Below, in pieces: positions 37,882 through 45,581 of a stretch of DNA of 64,000 nucleotides. The stretch's first letter is position 1; each line of letters begins with the position of its first letter. Made by a program: the position numbers and the translations under genes. This stretch comes from Nocardia acididurans (GTDB lineage: Bacteria; Actinomycetota; Actinomycetes; Mycobacteriales; Mycobacteriaceae): contig NZ_JAERRJ010000001.1 in assembly GCF_016741815.1 (NCBI RefSeq), forward strand, positions 558,001 through 622,000, written 5' to 3'. The notes beneath the pieces were generated by a model. It was not told the DNA's origin and made no database searches. It saw only the letters and a list, made by a program, of their open reading frames with translations.

Positions 37882-38505
37882 TCACCCGAAGATGAGGCCC
37901 TTGCCCTGGTTGACGGCGCGGGTGAAGCGGTCCTGCACCTCGGCCCAGTTCACGACGTTCCAGAACGCCTTGACGTAGTCCGCCTTGACGTTCTTGTACT
38001 GCAGGTAGAAGGCGTGCTCCCACATGTCCAGGCCCAGCAGCGGGATGATGCCCAGCGGCACGTTGCCCTGCTGATCGGTCAGCTGGAAGGTGAGCAGCTT
38101 GCCCGAGAGGGTGTCGTAGCCCAGCCACGCCCAGCCGGAGCCCTGCAGGCCGTTGGCGGCCGCGGAGAACTGCGCGACGAACTTGTCGAACGAGCCGAAC
38201 TGGTCGTCGATGGCGGCGCCCAGGTCGCCCTCCGGCTTGTCGCCGCCGTCCACGGACAGGGTCTTCCACCAGATCGAGTGGTTGACGTGGCCGCCCAGGT
38301 GGAAGGCCAGGTTCTTCTCGTTCAGGAAGATGGCCGCGTGATCGCCCTTGTCGCGGGCCTCTTCCAGCTTCTCGAGGGCGGCGTTGGCGCCCGCGACGTA
38401 CGCGGCGTGGTGCTTCGAGTGGTGAAGCTCGTTGATCTGCCCGGAGATGAAAGGCTCCAGAGCGCTGTAGTCGTAATCAAGATCCGGCAGCGTGTAAACA
38501 GCCAC
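37882..38505 (-). CDS. sodA: Superoxide dismutase [Mn/Fe], likely manganese form
   Basis: A 207-residue Fe/Mn superoxide dismutase. Metal ligands are His28, His76, Asp158 and His162 (in DMWEH). There is no signal peptide; mycobacterial homologues are exported without one. In the second-sphere position where M. tuberculosis Fe-SodA has His145 (DHQ), this protein has Gln (TDQQGN), as Mn-dependent homologues do. That, and the Mn-regulated exporter two genes away, suggests manganese use. The ATG has AAGGGAC upstream. A CATAAT -10 candidate lies at 38549-38554 on the minus strand. Confidence 0.96.
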   Translation of the reverse strand: MAVYTLPDLDYDYSALEPFISGQINELHHSKHHAAYVAGANAALEKLEEARDKGDHAAIFLNEKNLAFHLGGHVNHSIWWKTLSVDGGDKPEGDLGAAIDDQFGSFDKFVAQFSAAANGLQGSGWAWLGYDTLSGKLLTFQLTDQQGNVPLGIIPLLGLDMWEHAFYLQYKNVKADYVKAFWNVVNWAEVQDRFTRAVNQGKGLIFG

Positions 38506-38708
38506 GATGTCCCTTCCTCAGTGTCGGGGTCGTGTGTCCCCGGCGGCAATTATGTGCCGAGGCGCACCCAACCATCATTCGTACACCCGCTCGTGTCCAA
38601 CCCGCCCTTCAACCCCCTGATTCCCGCAGGTTGGGCTCGGCCGCCTCTCCGCGCCTTTTGCGCCCGGCCGAGAGCCGTCGTCAGTCGTGTTCGCGTGCCG
38701 ACGGCAGG

Positions 38709-38773
38709 GTGCCGAACCGATTCTGGGTGTACCCGACGAGTTACCCGGATCTTACGAAATCAGTAGTCGCCTA
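38709..38773 (+). repeat. 65-bp dispersed repeat, copy A
   Basis: About 85 percent identical to 47770-47834 on the opposite strand. Shared blocks include GTGCCGAACCGATT, ACGAGTTACCCGGA, CGAAATCAGT and GTCGCCTA. The element ends 6 bp past the stop codon of the minus-strand gene ending at 38780, pointing toward it. No open frame is conserved between copies. Function unknown. Confidence 0.7.
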
Positions 38774-38779
38774 TCCGCA

Positions 38780-39391
38780 CTACAGCGGCGGAACGATATT
38801 GGGGCGCATGGTGCGCGGGTCGCCCTTGTCGTGGGCCTGCCACCAGCGGACGCCGCCGCCGATGAATTCGGTGACGGGGATCGGCTTGCCGTCCAGGTCG
38901 GCGACCTCGACGCTGTCGAACCAGACGCGCACGTCGAGTTCGCGCGGGTCGATGCCCTCCTCCTGGGAGAACTCGAGCATGTGCGCGGCGGGCCGGTCGC
39001 TGAGGACGGCGTCGAAGCTGAGCAGTTTCTTCCACTGGGCCCAGGACTTGTCGTCGAGGTCGAAGAATTCCCAGCCGTGCAGCGCGCCGCCGCCGAAGCT
39101 GAGGACGGCTTCGCGCAGGCTGTCCGCGGTGAGCGGCAGGACGACGGGTTCCAGGTCGTCCCAGCGCTGGCGGCGCAGCGAGGCGGCGACCCGGCTGACG
39201 CCGGTGAGCGTGAGGTGGACCTTGTGGTTCGCCGGCGGCGGGCCGTCGACGGGGAGGTGCAGGACGTCGAGTTCCAGCCGGATGCGCGCGGCCGCCGCGT
39301 CGACGTCGATTCCGAGGCAGGTGGCCTCGGAGAGGGCGGTGTTGAGTCCGTTGATGTCGAGGCCGTCGAGTGTCCCCCTGCTCACAGTCAT
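38780..39391 (-). CDS. Conserved hypothetical protein
   Basis: A 203-residue soluble protein, alpha/beta in character. Recognisable parts are GWEFFDLDDKSWAQWKKLLS, the acidic start ATCLGIDVDAAAARIRLELD, and a Trp pair in GGGVRWWQAHD. No catalytic motif, signal peptide or membrane segment is seen. Good codon bias and a clean start (ATGACTGTG) support a real gene. Its 3' flank carries dispersed repeat copy A. Function not recognised. Confidence 0.75.
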   Translation of the reverse strand: MTVSRGTLDGLDINGLNTALSEATCLGIDVDAAAARIRLELDVLHLPVDGPPPANHKVHLTLTGVSRVAASLRRQRWDDLEPVVLPLTADSLREAVLSFGGGALHGWEFFDLDDKSWAQWKKLLSFDAVLSDRPAAHMLEFSQEEGIDPRELDVRVWFDSVEVADLDGKPIPVTEFIGGGVRWWQAHDKGDPRTMRPNIVPPL

Positions 39392-39703
39392 AGCGCCAGG
39401 CTACCGATCCGGCCCGGCCGGGCCGAGGATTTCCGTTTTTCACTAGTGTTGTCGTTTTTTCCGGATCCGAACGGAACCGATTCCGGGGCAGCGCCGTCCA
39501 AGTAGATGAGGCCCGGTTCCACCGGGCTCTCGGGCGGACCGTTCCGGGGCGTGGAGGGGACTTCCGGAGCGGTCCGCCGGGGGATTTTTCCGGACATTCC
39601 GCCCAGGTCTGAACCTGTGGATCAGGTTGTGGATTATGTGGATAACTTTCGAGCCGGATGCATGACACCACGGCTCTCCGCCGCCCGTGGCAGGATCGAA
39701 ACC
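39392..39703. other. Intergenic region with a cluster of DnaA-box-like sites
   Basis: A 312-bp gap between divergent genes. The three 9-mers TGTGGATCA (39616-39624), TGTGGATTA (39628-39636) and TGTGGATAA (39637-39645) are in the same orientation; the last is a perfect DnaA box (reverse of TTATCCACA). The local sequence is AT-richer than its surroundings. No gene is supported here. Confidence 0.6.
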
Positions 39704-40081
39704 GTGACGATGCCCCATGTCCCCTCGGTCCCGATCGACGCCGTGCCAGCGGAATTCGACACGGCCGCACCCTGGGCCGGGGTCACGCCGCCACCCGCCA
39801 TGCTCATCGACGTGCGCGAGGACGACGAATGGCAGCTGGGCCACGCGCCCGGGGCCCTGCACATCCCGCTCGTCGACATCCCCGCCCGCCTCGACGAACT
39901 GGACTACGACGCCGAGATCTACGTGGTCTGCCGCCAGGGCGGGCGGTCCATCCAGGCGGTGCAGTTCCTGCTGGAGTCCGTGGGTGTCGAGGCCTTCCAC
40001 GTCACCGGCGGCATGGTCGCCTGGCAACAGGCCGGTCGCCCGCTCACCGGCGACGACGCACAGCAAGCGAAGATCTACTAG
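39704..40081 (+). CDS. Single-domain rhodanese-like protein
   Basis: A 125-residue rhodanese. The domain runs MLIDVREDDEWQLGHAPGAL to the active-site loop VCRQGGRS, with Cys as sulfur acceptor, then VTGGMVAWQQAGRPL. GTG 39704 and ATG 39710 are both possible. The frame is open to 39506, but that part covers the DnaA-box cluster and encodes no fold. It probably moves sulfur for cofactor or tRNA modification; the partner is unknown. Confidence 0.9.
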   Translation: MTMPHVPSVPIDAVPAEFDTAAPWAGVTPPPAMLIDVREDDEWQLGHAPGALHIPLVDIPARLDELDYDAEIYVVCRQGGRSIQAVQFLLESVGVEAFHVTGGMVAWQQAGRPLTGDDAQQAKIY

Positions 40082-40087
40082 GCACAT

Positions 40088-41221
40088 ATGCAGCCGAGGA
40101 ACGGGGGACACGTGGCCGACTCGCGATCGCCGGTGGTACAGCCGTGCGCCCGCTGCGGCGCGCGCTGGGCCGTGCAGGGCAGACCACTGCACTGGTGCCC
40201 CCGCTGCCACGGCGTACTGCTCTCACCCGCGCCCGTGGACGCACCGCCCACGCGCCGCAACTACCGCTGGGTGGCCCGCCCGCCCGGCCGCAAGGGCCAT
40301 CCCGGGCAGCCCGCCCGCCGGCAGCCGTCCGCGGAAACGCCCCGCTACCTTCAGATCCCGCGCTGGGGCCTGCAGGATCGCCCGCCACGGCAGGCGAGCG
40401 CGCCCGCCACCCGCTTCCAGCGGCTGGTGGCCCGCATCCCCGATCTGCTGACCACGACGGCGGGCCTGTTCCTGCTGTCGGCACTGGCCGAATTCGGGCG
40501 CTACGGGGTGCTGCTGCGCAACCGCACCCGCTTGATCCCGCCATGGCTGCTGTACCTGTCCGACGGCGCGGTGTACGTGTTCGGTGTCGCCGCATCGATT
40601 TTCGCGTTGCTCACCGCCGTCGCCCTGGTGGGCTGGCTGGCCGGGGTCCGGCGCGCGGCATTCGAGGCGGCGGGCCGCACCGATCCGCGATCGTCGCGCC
40701 TGCTGGTGCTGGGCTGCCTGGTGCCGGGCGTGAACCTGGTGTGGCCGGGGGTGTTCCTCACCGACGCGGTGCGGGTGCGCGGCAATGATCCGCGCCTGCT
40801 GCGGACGGTCCGGATCTGGTGGGCCGCATGGGTTCTCAATGGCGTGACGGTGGCGGTGGCGCTGCTGTACCGCTTCGCCGACACCCTGCAGGCCCAGGCC
40901 GACGGCGTGCTCTTCCACGCCTGGACTGATCTGGCGGGCGCGGCGGTGGCGGTGCTGACGCTGTGGCTGGTGCGCGCCTTCGCCGGTCGTGACCTGCGGG
41001 GCCGGGAGATCTCCGCGAAGCGCTGGCTGATCGCGACCGAACCGGCGGAGCCGGTGATCGAGCCGGTGCATCCCGGTGGTGAATCCGGTGCGGGGGCCGC
41101 GGGATCCGGGTCCGCGGCGGTCGCCGCGGGCGAATCCTCTTCTGCCGGGCGCGCGCCCGCCGCCGCCGTCGGGAATGATGAGGCCACCGCACCGAATCCC
41201 GAGGAGGTATTGGCGAAGTGA
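40088..41221 (+). CDS. Zinc-ribbon DUF4328 membrane protein
   Basis: A 377-residue membrane protein. The N-terminus has a zinc ribbon (CARCGARW, then WCPRC). A basic Pro-rich linker leads to a DUF4328 domain with about six helices (LLSALAEFGRYGVLLRNRT, PGVNLVWPGVFLTDAVR). The C-terminal 50 residues are low-complexity Ala/Gly. It lies 6 bp after the rhodanese gene and its stop overlaps the glpQ start, as in the M. tuberculosis Rv3843c-glpQ1 pair (from memory). Function unknown. Confidence 0.88.
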   Translation: MQPRNGGHVADSRSPVVQPCARCGARWAVQGRPLHWCPRCHGVLLSPAPVDAPPTRRNYRWVARPPGRKGHPGQPARRQPSAETPRYLQIPRWGLQDRPPRQASAPATRFQRLVARIPDLLTTTAGLFLLSALAEFGRYGVLLRNRTRLIPPWLLYLSDGAVYVFGVAASIFALLTAVALVGWLAGVRRAAFEAAGRTDPRSSRLLVLGCLVPGVNLVWPGVFLTDAVRVRGNDPRLLRTVRIWWAAWVLNGVTVAVALLYRFADTLQAQADGVLFHAWTDLAGAAVAVLTLWLVRAFAGRDLRGREISAKRWLIATEPAEPVIEPVHPGGESGAGAAGSGSAAVAAGESSSAGRAPAAAVGNDEATAPNPEEVLAK

Positions 41222-41988
41222 GCCGGGCCAGTCGCGCGCCGTTCGTGGTTGCGCACCGGGGGGCGTCGGCGGCGCGACCCGAACACACTCTTGCCGCTTA
41301 CGATCTCGCCCTGCAGGAGGGCGCCGACGGCGTCGAATGCGATATCCGCCTGACCAAGGACGGCCATCTGGTGTGCGTGCACGACCGCACCGTGGACCGC
41401 ACCTCGAACGGTTCCGGCGCGGTCAGCGAGATGACCCTGGACGAGTTGAAGAAACTCGACTTCGGCATGAACGGCGCGGAGCCCGCCGAGGTCCTGACGC
41501 TGTCGGAGTTGATCGAACTCGTCCTCGACTGGAAGAGCCGTCCCACAAAGCTTTTCATCGAGACCAAGCACCCGGTCCGCTACGGCGCCCTGGTGGAGAC
41601 CTCGCTGCTCACCGAACTCCAGCGCTACAACATCGCGGCTCCGGCGTCGGCCGACCACTCGCGCGCGGTGGTGATGTCGTTCGCCGCGACAGCCGTCTGG
41701 CGTATCCGCCGCGCGGCCCCGCTGCTGCCGACGGTCCTGCTGGGCGAGTCCTCCCTCTACCTATCCGGTGGGGCCGCGACGACGGTCGGCGCGACGGCCG
41801 TGGGCCCCTCGGTCCGCACCCTCCGCGAACACCCCGACCTCGTCGACAAGGCCGCCGCGGCGGGCCGGGCCACCTACGTCTGGACCGTCGACGACCCCGA
41901 GGACGTCAAGCTCTGCGCGGACCTCGGCGTCGACTGGGTGGCCACCAACCTCCCGGGTCGCACGAAGAATCAGCTCGCCGCCGAGTAG
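41218..41988 (+). CDS. glpQ: Glycerophosphodiester phosphodiesterase
   Basis: A 256-residue GDPD TIM-barrel enzyme that cleaves glycerophosphodiesters to glycerol-3-phosphate and an alcohol. Catalytic His13 is in AHRGASAARPEHT, with the conserved Glu, then ECDIRLTKDGHLVCVHD carrying the metal acidic pair and second His. WTVDDPEDV and a final GVDWVATNLPGR follow family form. No signal peptide, so it is cytosolic. The GTG overlaps the upstream stop as GTGA. A REP-like element follows at 42024. Confidence 0.95.
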   Translation: MSRASRAPFVVAHRGASAARPEHTLAAYDLALQEGADGVECDIRLTKDGHLVCVHDRTVDRTSNGSGAVSEMTLDELKKLDFGMNGAEPAEVLTLSELIELVLDWKSRPTKLFIETKHPVRYGALVETSLLTELQRYNIAAPASADHSRAVVMSFAATAVWRIRRAAPLLPTVLLGESSLYLSGGAATTVGATAVGPSVRTLREHPDLVDKAAAAGRATYVWTVDDPEDVKLCADLGVDWVATNLPGRTKNQLAAE

Positions 41989-42023
41989 TCCGCAATTCCC
42001 CGGAGCCGCAATCCGTTCGACAC

Positions 42024-42048
42024 GGGGTGCGGGGGTGAAGCCCCTGAG
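42024..42048. repeat. REP-like palindrome, copy 6
   Basis: GGGGTGCGGGGGTGAAGCCC then CTGAG, matching the family consensus, 36 bp past the glpQ stop and before the promoter of the DUF5926 gene. Confidence 0.6.
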
Positions 42049-42083
42049 CGTCTCGCGGAGAGTTCCGGGTAGTTTTGCCACTC

Positions 42084-43001
42084 ATGGGTAAGAGCAAGCG
42101 CAACAGTCCCAAGCCGGGAAGTAATCGGGCCGAGAAGCTGGCCGCGCGCCGGGCCGCGCAGGAGCAGGCCGCCCAGACGGTCACGCGGCCGTTCGAGGGT
42201 TTGGCGGCGGAATGCGACCTGGTCGCGCTACGGGAGTTCGTGCCGTCCGCGACGGCGACGCTGAAGCTGTCGCCGAATGTCGCCGCCGAACGTCCCGTCA
42301 CGCTCGCCACGGTGCTGCCGGGTGCGGTGGCCGCGCTGGTGCGGGCCGGGGACGAGCCGCTCGGGTTCGTGGGGACGCAGGTGCAGTTCCAGTCCGCCGA
42401 TCCGTCGGCCGATCTCGCGGCCGCGATTCTGTGGACGCAGGGCGCCGAGCCGGGCGACTCGCTGCAGACCGCGAATGTGGAAGGCGCGCCGCGGCTTTCG
42501 GAGGTGCTGGATTCGGGTGCCGCCCTGGATCTGACCGTGCACCAGGATTTCAACTGGTGGGTGCCCGAGGGCGTGACCCCGGACGCGCAGGTGGCCGCCA
42601 CCATCGAACAGGCCAATCAGGCGATCATGCCGTCGGCGCGGCTGGAGCTGGGCGCGGACGCGATCGGCGCGGCCTGGTGGGTGGATGCCGGTGAGAAGGC
42701 GCATCTGCGCTGGGTGCGGCCCGAGGACGAGGACGCGCTGATGCTGGCGCTGGCGCGTCTGCACGCGGCCGGGCAGCTGAACCTGGGCGAGGGTTCGCGG
42801 TTCGCGGGTTCGTTCCGTACGCACGGCCTGCTGGTGCCGGTGTTCGATCTGGATCCGGAGCGGCACGCCGCCGAGTGGGAGGCCCCGGCTCGCGAGTTCG
42901 GCGCGCGTCTGGCCGAGGCGCTGAAGTCGGATGCCCCGCTGACGTCCGATGAGCGGCGTTCGCGGGATGGTCTGCGCTCCCGCCAGGTCACCCTGCGCTG
43001 A
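42084..43001 (+). CDS. DUF5926 family protein
   Basis: A 305-residue actinobacterial protein. It opens with a basic helix (GKSKRNSPKPGSNRAEKLAA) typical of SEC-C/DUF5926 proteins, followed by FEGLAAECDLVALREFVPSA and a repeated alpha/beta region. No enzyme motif is visible. The start ATG follows a TAGTTT box (42070-42075) by 8 nt, so translation is probably leaderless. Function unknown. Confidence 0.85.
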   Translation: MGKSKRNSPKPGSNRAEKLAARRAAQEQAAQTVTRPFEGLAAECDLVALREFVPSATATLKLSPNVAAERPVTLATVLPGAVAALVRAGDEPLGFVGTQVQFQSADPSADLAAAILWTQGAEPGDSLQTANVEGAPRLSEVLDSGAALDLTVHQDFNWWVPEGVTPDAQVAATIEQANQAIMPSARLELGADAIGAAWWVDAGEKAHLRWVRPEDEDALMLALARLHAAGQLNLGEGSRFAGSFRTHGLLVPVFDLDPERHAAEWEAPAREFGARLAEALKSDAPLTSDERRSRDGLRSRQVTLR

Positions 43002-43160
43002 TCTGAAACAGTGCTGTGATCAGGGCTTTTCCGGTTGCTCGCGGAGGGGTTGCGCCGCGCTCGCGGGCGGCCGGAAAAATTTGCCGAAAGATTTTTTGAA
43101 AAACCCTCATTTCGGTAGGCCTGTCGGTTAGGTTCTCATCACCCCACAGATCCAAGGGGA

Positions 43161-43176
43161 CGATGCGAAAGCATCG
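43161..43176 (+). promoter_or_regulatory. GNRA-loop hairpin in the leader of the 18-codon gene
   Basis: CGATGC-GAAA-GCATCG, a perfect 6-bp stem with a GAAA tetraloop. It ends 8 bases before the GAGGAG ribosome site. Such a cap could stabilise the 5' end of the short mRNA. Confidence 0.75.
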
Positions 43177-43196
43177 GCACAGATGAGGAGAAAACC

Positions 43197-43253
43197 ATGG
43201 AAGCCATTCTCGCCCTGATCAAGTCGCTGTTCAGCTCGATCTCCGCGAAGTGA
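43197..43253 (+). CDS. 18-residue amphipathic peptide gene
   Basis: An ATG at 43197 opens MEAILALIKSLFSSISAK and a stop. It has the best ribosome site in the region: GAGGAG (43185-43190) six bases before ATG. A GNRA-loop hairpin precedes it and a 15-bp perfect terminator follows 19 bp after the stop. TAGGTT (43129-43134) is a possible -10 box. Drawn as a helix, Ile4, Leu5, Leu7, Ile8, Leu11, Phe12 and Ile15 form a hydrophobic face opposite Lys9, Ser and Lys18. The shape recalls staphylococcal phenol-soluble modulins or delta-toxin, a likeness of form only. It is not a corynebacterial PorA/PorH by length. Function unknown; a membrane-active, signalling or regulatory peptide is plausible. Confidence 0.72.
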   Translation: MEAILALIKSLFSSISAK

Positions 43254-43272
43254 TCTAGCCTTCGGCACACAT

Positions 43273-43310
43273 CGAAAGGCCCGGTCCAGCGCAAGGGACC
43301 GGGCCTTTCG
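43273..43310. terminator. Perfect terminator between the peptide gene and the ferritin gene
   Basis: CGAAAGGCCCGGTCC (43273-43287) pairs perfectly over 15 bp with 43296-43310; loop AGCGCAAG. It stops the peptide transcript and can act on the convergent ferritin gene ending at 43344. Confidence 0.87.
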
Positions 43311-43343
43311 TGTGGAATTGTTGCGACAGCCGAATTCGGTGGG

Positions 43344-43892
43344 TTACAGCGAACCGCCCGCCGCGTGCGGCGAACCGGACGCGTCCTTCGGCGAGCTCAT
43401 CTCGCGCGAGACGTAATTCTCCAGATCGAACAGATTCGCGCTGGCGCGATCGGCGACAGCCAGCAGGGTGCGCATGGTCGCGACTTCCTCGACCTGCTCC
43501 TTCAGGAACCACTGCATGAACTGCTCGCCCTGGTAGTCGCCCTCTTCGCGGGCGGTCTTGGCGAGCTGCACGATCTGCTCGGTGACCGCTTCCTCCTGCG
43601 CGAGGGCGAGGGCGATCGGCTCCTTGGCATTCGCGAATTGCGACTTGCCCGCATCGGTATTCGCCACTTCGACATTGAAGTCCTGATCGAGCAGGTACTG
43701 CGCGATCATCATGGCGTGATTACGCTCTTCGACGGCCTGCTTGTAGAAATACTTGGCGAGCACCGGCAGGTCGGCGTGATCGAACCACATGGCGATGGCG
43801 ATGTACTGGTGCTCCGCATTGAATTCGTTGCGGATCTGGTCCTGGAGCAAGGCGTGGAACTTGCTCTTCTTGGTTTGGGTGCGCGTGGCCAT
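43344..43892 (-). CDS. bfrB: Non-heme ferritin (BfrB-like)
   Basis: A 182-residue ferritin that oxidises Fe2+ and stores it in a 24-mer shell. The ferroxidase ligands are visible: Glu in NEFNAEHQYIAIAMW, Glu and His in EERNHAMM, Glu in QEEAVTEQI. The C-terminal tail (SSPKDASGSPHAAGGSL) is flexible, as in mycobacterial BfrB. The ATG at 43892 is favoured over 43928 because the fold begins there. The upstream region has a weak iron-box-like palindrome (43960-43978) and a direct repeat. The genomic position next to an LCP gene matches M. tuberculosis bfrB. Confidence 0.95.
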   Translation of the reverse strand: MATRTQTKKSKFHALLQDQIRNEFNAEHQYIAIAMWFDHADLPVLAKYFYKQAVEERNHAMMIAQYLLDQDFNVEVANTDAGKSQFANAKEPIALALAQEEAVTEQIVQLAKTAREEGDYQGEQFMQWFLKEQVEEVATMRTLLAVADRASANLFDLENYVSREMSSPKDASGSPHAAGGSL

Positions 43893-43935
43893 GGGGACGA
43901 CATTAGCCCTGGTCACAGCGCGTGTCATCCAAGTG

Positions 43936-43978
43936 CAGCCTTATTGAGCACAGCCTTATTGAGGCAAGTATTGCCTAA
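43936..43978 (-). promoter_or_regulatory. Candidate iron-responsive region of the ferritin gene
   Basis: On the minus strand, TTAGGCAATACTTGCCTCA (43960-43978) is an imperfect palindrome matching the IdeR consensus at about 12 of 19 bases. CAGCCTTATTGAG occurs twice (43936-43948 and 43951-43963) with a 15-bp period. In M. tuberculosis, IdeR activates bfrB from upstream sites; the parallel here is inference. Confidence 0.45.
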
Positions 43979-43984
43979 TTTGCA

Positions 43985-45520
43985 CTAATTGCCGACGGTT
44001 GTTATCAGGTCCGATGGGATCTGTTCGTCATCGGCCAGCGCCTGGAAGAACCGGCTCGCTTTCTCCTTGTCCCACAGCACCACATTGCCGCTGTCGGTGT
44101 CCTCGAACCCGCCGATCGGCACCGTGGTGGCGATCGGATCGCCGCCCAGCGCCCGCCCGAGCGAGGCCAGATTCCACACGTGGCAGCCCTCGTCGACCTC
44201 GAGCGCCTTCGTCAAGCCCTGTAGCAACGGCCAGGCCCGGAACGGATTGGCCAGGGTGCTCGGACTGGCCGCCTTCTGCAACAGCGCGCTCAGGAACTTG
44301 CGCTGGTTGAGCATGCGATCCAGATCCGCGCGCGGCGTGGCGCGGGTGCGCACGAACCCCAGCGCCTCGGCCCCGTTCAGCTGCTGGCAGCCCGCCGGCA
44401 GGTCGATGCCGGCCAGCGGATCGCTGATCGGTTCGTCCAGGCACATCTCGATACCGCCCACGGCGTTCACGATGTCGGCGAATCCGCCGAAGCCGATCTG
44501 CGCGTAGTGATCGATACGCAGCCCGGTCGCCCCCTCCACGGTCTGCACCAGCAACTGCGGCCCGCCGAGCGCGAAGGACGAGTTGAGCTTGTCCTTGCCG
44601 TTGCCGGGCACGCTCACATACGAGTCGCGCGGCAGGCTGACAAGCGTCGGCGTCCCCGATTCCGGAACGTGCACGAGAATGATCGTGTCGGTGCGCTCGG
44701 AGCCGACCTCACCGCCGGTGGCGAGTTCCTGCTCCTGCTCCTCGGTCAGCCCGGTGCGGCTGTCCGAACCCACGAGAAGCCAATTCGTCCCGGGCGTGTC
44801 GCCGGGCCGGCCCTGATAGTTCGCCAGTGCGTCGATGCGCACCAGATGGGTGTCCACGTACACGGCCGCCGCGATCGGCAGCGCGAGCACCAGCACCAGG
44901 ATGATGAGAATCAGCCGCCCCCAGCGCAATCGGAACCTGCGCCGGGAACCGCGCGGCCGATCTCCGCCGCCCCCGGTGCGTTTCGGCGGGCGTGCAGGCG
45001 GCGGTGGCGGCGGTGGCGTGTTCTCGCGGTACGGCACCGGCTGCTGGGTCGGCGCGTGCAGCATCGGCGCGCCCTCGCGGTCCTGCTCGGTGTATTTGCG
45101 GGTGGCCGCCGGATTGCGCTGGGCTGCGGCGGGATTGCGCTGGTCGCGCGGGGGCGGCGCAGGGCGTTGCGGCGGTGCGGCATTGCGCTGCGGCGACGGT
45201 GGCGGAGCCTGGTCGCGCCGTGGCGGCCGCGGGTTCCGGGGCGGCTCGTTGCGCGGGTTCTTGACGGTCGGCTGCTGCGAATAGGCAAGCGGCTGACGGG
45301 GTTCCGGGCGGTCCATTTTGCGGGTCGGGTCCGCGCCGCGCGGCTGCCGTCCGGCGGCCGGTGCCGGGGGAGTGCCGCGCCGGGGCTCCGCGGGATGGGC
45401 ACGCGGAGGTTGCGGAGGCGTTGCTCCGGGGCGCTGCGGGCGGGCGGGCGGCTCGCCTGATCGAGCAGGCGGCGGCTCCCGGCGCATCCGTGCGTAGTGC
45501 TGGGGGTCGTCGCCGTTCAT
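43985..45520 (-). CDS. LytR-CpsA-Psr (LCP) family protein
   Basis: A 511-residue LCP phosphotransferase, the group that links arabinogalactan or other polymers to peptidoglycan. The first 190 residues are a cytoplasmic Pro/Arg/Gln-rich low-complexity region. A basic patch and one membrane helix (about 211-233) follow. The LCP domain is outside: NWLLVGSDSRTGLTEEQEQ with the catalytic DSR, then RTDTIILVHVPESG, SLPRDSYV, and the late Arg motif ADLDRMLNQRKFL. ATG 45520 is preferred; 45559 is also open. The long disordered head is longer than in most LCP proteins. Confidence 0.92.
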   Translation of the reverse strand: MNGDDPQHYARMRREPPPARSGEPPARPQRPGATPPQPPRAHPAEPRRGTPPAPAAGRQPRGADPTRKMDRPEPRQPLAYSQQPTVKNPRNEPPRNPRPPRRDQAPPPSPQRNAAPPQRPAPPPRDQRNPAAAQRNPAATRKYTEQDREGAPMLHAPTQQPVPYRENTPPPPPPPARPPKRTGGGGDRPRGSRRRFRLRWGRLILIILVLVLALPIAAAVYVDTHLVRIDALANYQGRPGDTPGTNWLLVGSDSRTGLTEEQEQELATGGEVGSERTDTIILVHVPESGTPTLVSLPRDSYVSVPGNGKDKLNSSFALGGPQLLVQTVEGATGLRIDHYAQIGFGGFADIVNAVGGIEMCLDEPISDPLAGIDLPAGCQQLNGAEALGFVRTRATPRADLDRMLNQRKFLSALLQKAASPSTLANPFRAWPLLQGLTKALEVDEGCHVWNLASLGRALGGDPIATTVPIGGFEDTDSGNVVLWDKEKASRFFQALADDEQIPSDLITTVGN

Positions 45521-45581
45521 CACCGAAACTCTACTGATGGAACCCCGCCCAGGGTTCATCTCGATGTCATTACGCTGTGCG

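Noticed and set aside
43197..43253. Calling the 18-codon gene a corynebacterial porin (PorA/PorH)
   Set aside because: Known PorA/PorH are 45-57 residues with different patterns; only amphipathicity is shared.
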